From NCBI GenBank assembly GCA_964609495.1, contig CAZSTA010000148.1, forward strand, positions 1-7,921: 7,921 nt of DNA, in the 5' to 3' direction. Within the stretch, counting starts at the first letter, position 1. The number at the start of each line of letters is the position of its first letter. The DNA comes from CAZSTA01 sp964609495 [NCBI: uncultured bacterium]. Its GTDB lineage: Bacteria; CAZSTA01. Of this stretch, positions 1-5,571 are shown piece after piece. The notes beneath the pieces are model-generated. The model saw only the letters and a program-made list of their open reading frames with translations, had not been told where the DNA came from and did no database searches. The position numbers were made by a program, and so were the translations under genes.

Positions 1-8
1 AGGTTCAT
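1..8 (-). CDS. Possible start of a further minus-strand gene, cut by the window edge
   Basis: An ATG on the minus strand (complement of 6-8) is preceded by GAGGAG (complement of 14-19) with a 5-base spacer, which is a good ribosome binding site. Only two full codons (Met-Asn) lie inside the window, so no product can be named. It would be the next gene in the leftward cluster, after the 62-codon membrane ORF. The alternative is that this is internal sequence of a frameshifted continuation of that ORF. Confidence 0.3.
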
Positions 9-58
9 TTTGACTCCTCGATCTACACTCCTGAATATCAATAAGAGCGGATAATATA

Positions 59-247
59 TCAATCTCGACAGAGATGTGTGCTATTGTTTAAATCCAATAA
101 TACCACGCCTGCGATCAGTGTTCCCGCGGTGGCAAGATAATAGTTGAAGACTCTTGCTCTGTCTTCGTATGCTTGAAGTGCTGTTTGAGCGGCATACTCG
201 AACTCACGAGAGAGAATTTCATTAGGATCTAATTTACCTTCGTTCAT
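59..247 (-). CDS. Small single-helix membrane protein, or truncated N-terminus of a larger one
   Basis: This 62-residue ORF starts 9 bases after the stop of the TIR-like gene and has an AGGA-type ribosome binding site, so it is very likely co-transcribed and translationally coupled with it. Residues 1-33 are hydrophilic and helical, rich in Glu, Ala and Arg (EFEYAAQTALQAYEDRARVF). Residues about 36-51 (YYLATAGTLIAGVVLL) form one likely transmembrane helix, and a short polar tail follows. The pattern of acidic helix, EDRARVFNYYL and then a helix resembles the start of small bacterial membrane proteins that normally carry two or more helices and run well past 100 residues; this is an impression from memory. 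The ORF ends soon after the first helix, so it may be truncated by a stop or frameshift near 59-85. Both other forward-reading frames stay open from there to the window edge. Function is unknown. Confidence 0.55.
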   Translation of the reverse strand: MNEGKLDPNEILSREFEYAAQTALQAYEDRARVFNYYLATAGTLIAGVVLLDLNNSTHLCRD

Positions 248-256
248 AGCCTTATC

Positions 257-1249
257 CTATAGTAAATTATCGTTCAAATTTTCTTTTATCAATTCTGCAG
301 CATTTATTATTTTCATATCTAACGTAAACACCCCAGCATCTTTACAACTTTTTTCATATTCAGTCTTTATCAGCTCAGCATTGGCAACTTCATCTTTTAA
401 TACCAGAATCATTGAGCCTCGAAACTTGTGTTCTACCTCGCGTAAATCCAAATCCTTGTTTTGGCCTCCTCCCATAAATACTAATTGTTCAATTTGGTGA
501 GATAGTTGCTCACAATAGTTCTTAATTCGTAAGGTAAGAATTTTCGAATTTAGAACAATATCTCGATCAGAGATATCACTTCTAAACAACACAAAAAATA
601 ATCTTTCATTTCTTGGATCATTATATAAGGAAAAACCAAGAGAGTCTATTAATAAGATGTCAAAATGTTTAAGATAGAGAATATCATTTGTCTTAACTAA
701 TCCCATAATATCGAGAGCCCACCAAAGCTTATGAGAAACGCTGACTTTTCCTTCTTCCTCCTCCTCAATAGATAATAATATTATCTTTATAGCCTCCTCT
801 ATTTGTCTATCCAGATCTCCTTTAGTATATTTCACTGTGTCTAAACTTTGAATGTTAAATGCTAATGATTGACCTTCTAATTGAATTGGAATTATCTTCT
901 TACCAAGCGCAGTCATCAATCCGTACTCATAATACACATTTGCATTTGGCTTCCTTATCTTGTCTGCTTCATCAACGACATCATTTAGAAGCACAATACA
1001 AAATTGGGATTCGATTATTTTGGAGCATATTTTTTCACAAAATATATCTTTTTGAAATTCACGTTGTTCAACTGCAATATATGGTTCAATCTTTACCTCC
1101 CTCAATTTTTGTGCGATAATCTTTAATTCTAAAGCAACTTCTTCACTCGAAGGACTGGCAATAAAGCATATTCTCGAACCTTCAAAAATGCGTTTGCAAT
1201 CCTGATGCCTCACAAAACACTTTTGATTTACTCTTTTTGTTTTTTCCAT
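257..1249 (-). CDS. TIR-like / nucleoside-deoxyribosyltransferase-fold protein with unknown C-terminal domain
   Basis: A 330-residue protein that starts at ATG with GGAGGAA seven bases upstream. Residues about 26-160 form a Rossmann-like domain: a first strand with RICFIASPSSEE (26-37), a helix with FQKDIFCEKICSKIIESQ (about 65-82), a strand FCIVLLND (83-90), and the hallmark NANVYYEYGLMTALGKK (102-118). Glu108 in the NVxxExG element sits where TIR-like and nucleoside 2-deoxyribosyltransferase-like enzymes keep a glutamate important for cleaving N-glycosidic bonds. The spacing is unlike classical TIR, so NAD cleavage or cyclic-nucleotide sensing is only a possibility. An acidic linker (SIEEEEEGK, about 160-168) leads to a 160-residue C-terminal region that I do not recognise; it has no clear membrane helix. 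The N-terminus holds two cysteines (11 and 18) before the domain. The gene looks more AT-rich than the riboflavin genes, consistent with acquisition. Its neighbour 9 bases downstream is a small membrane ORF. Confidence 0.75.
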   Translation of the reverse strand: MEKTKRVNQKCFVRHQDCKRIFEGSRICFIASPSSEEVALELKIIAQKLREVKIEPYIAVEQREFQKDIFCEKICSKIIESQFCIVLLNDVVDEADKIRKPNANVYYEYGLMTALGKKIIPIQLEGQSLAFNIQSLDTVKYTKGDLDRQIEEAIKIILLSIEEEEEGKVSVSHKLWWALDIMGLVKTNDILYLKHFDILLIDSLGFSLYNDPRNERLFFVLFRSDISDRDIVLNSKILTLRIKNYCEQLSHQIEQLVFMGGGQNKDLDLREVEHKFRGSMILVLKDEVANAELIKTEYEKSCKDAGVFTLDMKIINAAELIKENLNDNLL

Positions 1250-1291
1250 TTTCTATTCCTCCTGCCCACAACGGCAATGATATATAACTTA

Positions 1292-1320
1292 AAAATAACC
1301 GAACTACTTCGCTTATGCAA
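1292..1320 (-). promoter_or_regulatory. Weak candidate promoter for the TIR-like gene
   Basis: Read on the minus strand, TTGCAT (complement of 1315-1320) is separated by 17 bases from TATTTT (complement of 1292-1297), about 45 bases before the TIR-like start codon. The match to a sigma70 promoter is moderate and the region is AT-rich, so chance is possible. The gene could instead be read through from the GTPase gene 134 bases upstream. Confidence 0.3.
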
Positions 1321-1338
1321 AACTATCGCTTCCACCTG

Positions 1339-1429
1339 ATTGGTCAAAACGCAAAATTCGGACAAAAACTTTTATACGCCACCTTAAAAATGCAGATATA
1401 TCAAATCATCTTCTTCAACTATATGGTTT
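1339..1429. repeat. Direct repeat copy A, spanning the GTPase 3' end and spacer
   Basis: The core 1339-1382 matches 2593-2636 at 38 of 44 positions without gaps, in the same orientation. Five of the six differences are transitions. Similarity continues more weakly, with small gaps, into the last codons of the GTPase gene to about 1429. The core lies immediately beyond the GTPase stop codon (complement of 1384-1386) and about 90 bases upstream of the TIR-like start. Confidence 0.7.
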
Positions 1430-2538
1430 AGCCCTACTTCTTGTCCAGAATGCTTAACTGAGTTTCCCCAGAGCTTCGCATACTTAAATTGACTCGACCG
1501 AGATGGTGACGATTTCTCTACTATCTCACCGATAGTAGTCGAGCGAGGAATGACCAAGGTGGTCTGTTCGGAATCTTGAGATGGAGTATCGAGCAAAAAC
1601 ACACAAATTAAACCAAGGATTTCGATAATTTTATCCTCAAGTTTATCGAAATTCATCTCATCTAAAAAGTTGACATCAATCACTGCGAACTCATCGAAAG
1701 AACCTTTGATAATTTTTAGTTTCTCCTCCGCACCAGGGACATCATTCTTATTTGCTATGATAAATGTCGGAATGGGTTGTTCGTGTTTAACTTGTGCCAA
1801 AAGCTCATCCCGCGAAAATTGGACTCGGATAATTATTTCAGCATGATGAATGCCCTCATCGAGTAAAATATGACGAGCCGAGGTCTGTTCCTCTTTTGAG
1901 ATCGGCTGACCGCTGAACTTTATTCCGCCTTTACCCCTCGCTCTAAATACCGTCCCTAGTGGTCGAGGTATAGTCGATATATGACCTGCGGATAGCTCCA
2001 TCAGGATAGTATTCATTTGTTCAATAGGATCTTGTGATAAATCAATTACGATGCCTAAAGCATCAGTTATGCGAAGGAGATGTAGTAGCCTTCCTCCTGC
2101 ACCCTCTCCCTTAGATATATCTTGCACAATTGGCGGCGTATCGACTATCTGGATAAAGGCGCCCTGGTAATCAAGCATTCCAGGGATAGGAACTTGCGTT
2201 GTAAATGGATAGTCAGCAACCTCAGTAGAGGCGGAGGTGAGAGTATAAACGATAGCCGATTTACCACTATTAGTCAGACCTATTAAACAGAGTTGACCAT
2301 CCCCTTGCCGCTTCACGTGAAAAGGATCCTGCTGACCATGTGATGATTTTACCGATTCAACCCTTTGAAGTTTTCCTAGCAAATTAAGAAGCCGTTCTTT
2401 CAGCTTCCTATATGGCCCTCCCCACTCATCAGGCCAGTCTTCCAAATAATCTTTAATGATCGTTATCTGCCTCGGATTCGGTTTGCCTCTAATCTCCTCT
2501 TGGATTTTAGCCCATAGTTCCTTAGCTGGAAGTGCCAT
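1384..2538 (-). CDS. DRG/OBG-type GTPase with S5D2L insert and TGS domain
   Basis: A 384-residue protein, close to the usual length of DRG (developmentally regulated GTP-binding) proteins. A basic helical N-terminus (1-75) precedes the G domain. G1/P-loop is GLTNSGKS (87-94), with YPFTTQVP (110-117) as G2, DTPP (133-136) as G3 and NKND (263-266) as G4. Between G3 and G4 lies the DRG-type S5D2L insert, recognised by RGKGGIKFSG (201-210) and GIHHAEIIIRVQFSRDELL (about 229-247). The C-terminal TGS domain (about 325-384) has FKYAKLWGNSVKHSGQEVG, a strong match to the DRG signature. DRG proteins bind GTP and associate with ribosomes or translation; that role is inferred here from family. The usual Ser-Ala of G5 is not evident near VNFLDEMNFDKL (289-300), so guanine contacts may differ. 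AAGGA lies 9 bases before the ATG. Diverged direct repeats bracket the gene, suggesting past duplication or movement. Confidence 0.88.
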   Translation of the reverse strand: MALPAKELWAKIQEEIRGKPNPRQITIIKDYLEDWPDEWGGPYRKLKERLLNLLGKLQRVESVKSSHGQQDPFHVKRQGDGQLCLIGLTNSGKSAIVYTLTSASTEVADYPFTTQVPIPGMLDYQGAFIQIVDTPPIVQDISKGEGAGGRLLHLLRITDALGIVIDLSQDPIEQMNTILMELSAGHISTIPRPLGTVFRARGKGGIKFSGQPISKEEQTSARHILLDEGIHHAEIIIRVQFSRDELLAQVKHEQPIPTFIIANKNDVPGAEEKLKIIKGSFDEFAVIDVNFLDEMNFDKLEDKIIEILGLICVFLLDTPSQDSEQTTLVIPRSTTIGEIVEKSSPSRSSQFKYAKLWGNSVKHSGQEVGLNHIVEEDDLIYLHF

Positions 2539-2592
2539 AGCTTTTCATCCTTCGAAAATGTATTTTCACATAATAAGAGGACAAAAAGGTGT

Positions 2593-2679
2593 ATTGATCA
2601 AAGCTCAAAATTCGGGCAAAAACTTTTATGCGTCACTTGAGATGTTTATCGATAAATAATCTTCTTAATTATACAATTT
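2593..2679. repeat. Direct repeat copy B, upstream of the GTPase gene
   Basis: Partner of the repeat at 1339-1429. The core 2593-2636 is 38/44 identical to copy A. Beyond it (2637-2679) there is gapped similarity to the last ~15 codons of the GTPase gene, including a shared ATCTTCTT block at 2659-2666, but the reading frame there is broken. This could be the decayed 3' end of a second GTPase copy, or a shared upstream regulatory sequence. Confidence 0.65.
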
Positions 2680-2774
2680 CCTCGGGAATTTGACAAGTGC
2701 TTTTGATAGATAATCTATATTCTAGGAGATTAAATCACTACTTCATCTTATCCTAATAGAGAGCTTTTTTACCC

Positions 2775-2803
2775 TTGACATCTTAATCTTGGTGTGCTAT
2801 ACT
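2775..2803 (+). promoter_or_regulatory. Sigma70-type promoter of the rpe-rib operon
   Basis: A perfect -35 box TTGACA (2775-2780) and a near-perfect -10 box TATACT (2798-2803) are separated by exactly 17 bases. Transcription would start near 2810, giving a leader of about 60 bases before the rpe start codon. The leader has no visible RFN riboswitch, so expression may be constitutive or controlled by a protein factor. Confidence 0.85.
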
Positions 2804-2872
2804 TAGAATACCCAATTATGATTCTTGGTAGAGCAACTGATAATTATAACTAACGAAGGGTGAAGAATAACT

Positions 2873-3598
2873 ATGGTCGAAATAGCCGCCTCGGTATTAT
2901 CTGCCGATTTTGGGAATCTTGCCAGAGATATAAAACTAGCGGAGGAAGGAGGAGCTGATATCATCCATTTCGATATGATGGATGGTCATTTCGTTCCCAA
3001 TCTAACTATAGGCCCTATGATCGTTCAGGCCTTAAGAGATGTGACAAAATTACCCTTTGATGTCCACCTTATGGTGGATCAACCTGATAACTATATAAAT
3101 TGGCTGGCTAATATAGGATGTCAATCCGCCACAGTTCATGTTGAAGCTTGCTCTCATCTGAACAGAACTATTGCTCATATCCTGTCTAAAGGGATGAAAG
3201 CTGGAGTATCACTTAATCCTGCCACTCCTCTGTCATTCCTGGATTATATATTGCCTTATTTGTATCAGGTATTGATAATGACAGTGGAGCCTGGTTTTGG
3301 GGGGCAGGATTTTATCGAGGAGATGTATGCCAAGATCCAGTGGACAAAAAGTCTGATAAAGGCAAAGAACGCCAAAGCCAAGATAGAGGTAGATGGGGGG
3401 ATAAATGAGGATACGACTAGAGATGTGGTTGCTGTTGGAGCTGATATATTGGTTGCTGGTTCGACCATCTTCAACTATGGCGCTCCTTACGATAAGAACG
3501 ATGAGGAGTTAAGGGGGAGGAATATAAAGGGAGCTATTGAAATATTGAAGAGGGAAGCCGAAGAGGGACTCAAAAGCTGTCAGGAGGCAAAAGTGTAA
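2873..3598 (+). CDS. rpe: Ribulose-phosphate 3-epimerase
   Basis: Interconverts D-ribulose 5-phosphate and D-xylulose 5-phosphate in the cytosolic pentose phosphate or Calvin pathways, using a TIM-barrel fold with a bound divalent metal. All family landmarks are present: ASVLSADF (6-13), HFDMMDGHFVPN with metal ligand His32 and catalytic Asp34, FDVHLMV with His65, GVSLNPATP (111-119), TVEPGFGGQDFI (137-148) and EVDGGIN with the second catalytic Asp174. A charged C-terminal helix makes it 241 residues, about 20 longer than typical. The ATG is preceded by AAGGGTGA about 10 bases upstream. It is the first gene after the strong promoter, and its stop lies one base before the ribD start. Its substrate is also the substrate of RibB, so placement at the head of a riboflavin operon makes metabolic sense. 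Confidence 0.96.
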   Translation: MVEIAASVLSADFGNLARDIKLAEEGGADIIHFDMMDGHFVPNLTIGPMIVQALRDVTKLPFDVHLMVDQPDNYINWLANIGCQSATVHVEACSHLNRTIAHILSKGMKAGVSLNPATPLSFLDYILPYLYQVLIMTVEPGFGGQDFIEEMYAKIQWTKSLIKAKNAKAKIEVDGGINEDTTRDVVAVGADILVAGSTIFNYGAPYDKNDEELRGRNIKGAIEILKREAEEGLKSCQEAKV

Positions 3599-3599
3599 G

Positions 3600-4706
3600 G
3601 TGGGTGATAAAGAGAGATATATAGCCTTAGCTTTGGAGCTGGCGGAGAAGGGGAGAGGAAGAACCAGCCCCAATCCTATGGTAGGAGCGGTGGTAGTTAA
3701 GGACGGTCGAATAATTGGACGCGGTTTTCACGCTAAGGCAGGAGGCCCCCATGCGGAGGTGGTAGCCCTTCAGGAAGCCGGAGATGAGGCTAGAGGAGCG
3801 ACTGTATACGTGAGCTTAGAGCCTTGCTCCCACTATGGTCGCACTCCTCCCTGTGTGGATAGGATCATTGAGGCTGGGATATCTAAGGTTGTGGTGGCGA
3901 TGCTTGATCCCAATCCCTTAGTTGCTGGAAGAGGGATCGAGAAGCTGAGAGCCGCCGGGATCGAGACGGAAGTAGGGGTGCTGGAGAAGAGAGCAAAACG
4001 TTTAAATGAGGTATTCATTAAATATATAACTACCGAGCTTCCCTTCGTATTGATCAAGATGGCCATGACCTTGGATGGAAAGAGCGCTACGATAACTGGA
4101 GATTCTCGCTGGATAAGTGGGGAGGGATCGAGAGCTTACGTTCATCATCTTCGAGATGAATTCGATGCGGTCATGGTGGGGATAGGCACTGTATTAAAAG
4201 ATGATCCTCGCCTGACCGCCAGGTTGCCTGAAGGGGGCGGAAAAGACCCTATAAGGATTATAGTTGATAGTCGAGGACGTATCCCTCTCACTGCCAAGGT
4301 TCTGAACTTAGATTCACCAGCAAAAACTATGATCGCAGTAACCAAAAAAGCACCTCAAGATAAGGTCGAACAACTTCGAGGAAAAGGGATAGAAGTATTA
4401 GTTCTGCCTGCTGTCCGAGATGATAAGGTGGATTTAAGGGAGCTTCTCCGAGAGCTGGGAAAAAGGGAGATAGCGAGTGTTTTGGTGGAGGGAGGAGGCA
4501 ACCTCAACTGGTCGCTTTTAGATGCTGGTCTAGTTGATAAGATCGTTTTCTTCATCGCCCCTAAGATAGTGGGAGGGGATAAAGCTCCTACTCCAGTGGA
4601 AGGGATGGGGATCAGAAGGATGACCGAGGCTCTGCTTTTAGATGAAGTGGAGGTAACTATCTGCGGTGAGGATATAGAGATTATAGGATATATCAGATCG
4701 AGGTGA
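3600..4706 (+). CDS. ribD: Bifunctional RibD: pyrimidine deaminase / 5-amino-6-(5-phosphoribosylamino)uracil reductase
   Basis: Performs the second and third steps of the GTP branch of riboflavin synthesis: deamination of the pyrimidine, then NADPH-dependent reduction of the ribosyl side chain. The N-terminal deaminase (about 1-145) has SPNPMVGAV (23-31), the zinc and catalytic HAEV (His51, Glu53) and PCSHYGRTPPC with zinc ligands Cys76 and Cys85. The C-terminal reductase (about 147-368) has KMAMTLDGK (153-161), GDSRWISG (167-174), VGIGTVLKDDPRLTAR (about 193-208) and LVEGGGNLNWSLL. Length 368 is standard. The start is GTG, one base after the rpe stop. AGGAGG lies 12 bases upstream inside rpe, so translation is probably coupled. 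Its phosphorylated product needs a phosphatase that no intact gene here provides. Confidence 0.96.
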   Translation: MGDKERYIALALELAEKGRGRTSPNPMVGAVVVKDGRIIGRGFHAKAGGPHAEVVALQEAGDEARGATVYVSLEPCSHYGRTPPCVDRIIEAGISKVVVAMLDPNPLVAGRGIEKLRAAGIETEVGVLEKRAKRLNEVFIKYITTELPFVLIKMAMTLDGKSATITGDSRWISGEGSRAYVHHLRDEFDAVMVGIGTVLKDDPRLTARLPEGGGKDPIRIIVDSRGRIPLTAKVLNLDSPAKTMIAVTKKAPQDKVEQLRGKGIEVLVLPAVRDDKVDLRELLRELGKREIASVLVEGGGNLNWSLLDAGLVDKIVFFIAPKIVGGDKAPTPVEGMGIRRMTEALLLDEVEVTICGEDIEIIGYIRSR

Positions 4707-4718
4707 GCTTATCAAGGA

Positions 4719-5366
4719 ATGTTCACGGGGATAATTGAGGAGCTAGGGACAATTAAATCTATCGAGCGTTCTGCTGATTCGAGGCGGATGATAATCTCTG
4801 TGGAGAGGATAATGGCTGACCTCAAGATCGGAGATAGCATCGCGGTCAATGGAGCTTGTTTGACCGTGGGTGATCTTCAATCCTCTGCTTTCTCGGTTTA
4901 TTCCTCACCAGAGACCTTGAGCAGAACGAATTTGGGGAAGTTGACGATCGGCTCTAAGGTGAATCTAGAGCGTTCTCTGAGGTTACAAGATCGGCTAGGG
5001 GGACATCTGGTCTTGGGACATATAGATGGGATAGGTTATATCAAAAGTAGAAATAGGAAGGAGGATTCCGTTCTCTTTGAGTTTACCTTCCCCAGAGAAT
5101 TAGCTCGATATATAGTCCCTAAAGGATCGATAGCGGTGGATGGGATAAGTCTGACGGTGAGTAATCTTTCCCCTGACTTCTTCGAGGTGTCGGTTATCCC
5201 CTATACTTTAGAGGCTACTACCCTTGGATTTAAGAGGGTGGGGGATGAGGTGAACTTGGAGACTGATATAATCGGTAAATACGTGGAGAGACTCTTGGGA
5301 AGCTATGAGGAGGGGATCTCTAGTAGGATCACTTCAGAGCTGTTGGAGAGAACTGGATTCGTTTGA
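4719..5366 (+). CDS. ribE: Riboflavin synthase (alpha subunit type)
   Basis: Catalyses dismutation of two 6,7-dimethyl-8-ribityllumazine molecules to riboflavin plus the RibD-branch pyrimidine. The 215 residues consist of two homologous lumazine-binding barrels: the first opens with MFTGIIEELG and carries NGACLTV (44-50), the second has GGHLVLGH (94-101) and DGISLTV (141-147). The N-terminal MFTG and both repeats are intact, so it should form the usual homotrimer. It starts 12 bases after ribD. AAGGA directly abuts the ATG, while a better GAGGTGA sits 12 bases away, so coupling to ribD translation is likely. It is named ribE following E. coli-type usage (ribC in E. coli, ribB or ribE in Bacillus literature). 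A 205-base gap with a gene remnant follows. Confidence 0.96.
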   Translation: MFTGIIEELGTIKSIERSADSRRMIISVERIMADLKIGDSIAVNGACLTVGDLQSSAFSVYSSPETLSRTNLGKLTIGSKVNLERSLRLQDRLGGHLVLGHIDGIGYIKSRNRKEDSVLFEFTFPRELARYIVPKGSIAVDGISLTVSNLSPDFFEVSVIPYTLEATTLGFKRVGDEVNLETDIIGKYVERLLGSYEEGISSRITSELLERTGFV

Positions 5367-5382
5367 TAATTGAGATGTTTAA

Positions 5383-5548
5383 GGATTACAAGATCATATT
5401 CTTCTCGGAGATGACTATGAGGCTGATATAGTGGGGGCTAGAGGGGTAGGCATAACTCCTATACTTCATAGAATAGAGATAAAGAGGTCGATTGTATATA
5501 ATAAATGACTTGAGAGAGATAATAAGTCACCTCTCGAATAGGATATAG
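5383..5548 (+). pseudogene. C-terminal remnant of a HAD-superfamily hydrolase/phosphatase
   Basis: This lies between ribE and ribBA. The frame beginning at 5383 gives GLQDH and then ILLGDDYEADIVGARGVGIT (5398-5457), the unmistakable motif IV region of HAD subfamily I hydrolases (GDxxxxD, GAxxxG), then PILHR. After the Arg codon at 5470-5472 the next frame reads NRDKEVDCI (5472-5498), and the third frame reads IINDLREIISHLSNRI to a TAG at 5546-5548. Joined, the three pieces resemble a normal HAD C-terminus. Two single-base deletions, near 5472 and 5498, would explain the frames. A stop (5380-5382) precedes it and the N-terminal two-thirds, with the catalytic DxD, is absent. So it cannot encode an active enzyme. 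HAD phosphatases remove the phosphate from the RibD product in other bacteria, so an ancestral role in this operon is a reasonable inference, not shown. Confidence 0.8.
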
Positions 5549-5571
5549 AACTTTCTAAAGAGGTTGAGGAT

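Larger units (their letters stand above)
2539..2872. other. Divergent intergenic region between the GTPase gene and rpe
   Basis: This 334-base AT-rich spacer separates the leftward GTPase gene from the rightward rib operon. It holds repeat copy B (2593-2679) next to the GTPase start and the strong rightward promoter (2775-2803). Between them, about 2680-2770, I see only short imperfect palindromes and no convincing gene. None of the conserved blocks of an FMN riboswitch (RFN element) is visible. A leftward promoter for the GTPase gene should also lie here; TTGATC or TTGTCC hexamers on the minus strand within 2570-2600 are weak candidates. Confidence 0.6.

Noticed and set aside
859-1119. Plus-strand open frame of 86 codons
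   Set aside because: It is antisense to the TIR-like gene, has low-complexity His/Leu/Ser content and no convincing ribosome binding site.
2456-2659. Plus-strand open frame of 67 codons
   Set aside because: It begins antisense inside the GTPase gene, runs through the repeat, and resembles no protein family.
2672-2693. Hairpin AATTTCC/GGGAATT as a terminator
   Set aside because: The arms need a wobble pair and leave a two-base loop, with no T-tract after it.
2707-2717. Near-palindrome TAGATAATCTA as an operator
   Set aside because: It is short and AT-rich, so expected by chance in this composition; there is no second copy nearby.
2680-2872. FMN riboswitch (RFN element) upstream of the rib operon
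   Set aside because: The conserved GGGGC, GGGTGAAATTCCC-like and ACCGGCGGT-like blocks are not visible between the repeat and the rpe start.
3833-4555. Minus-strand open frames inside ribD (and similar ones in ribBA and ribH)
   Set aside because: They lie antisense to strongly conserved coding sequence and show Ser/Ile-rich composition typical of shadow frames.
5376-5432. Short ORF starting at the ATG in the ribE-ribBA spacer
   Set aside because: It is out of frame with the clear HAD motif IV sequence in the same bases and has no family resemblance, so it is a shadow of the pseudogene.
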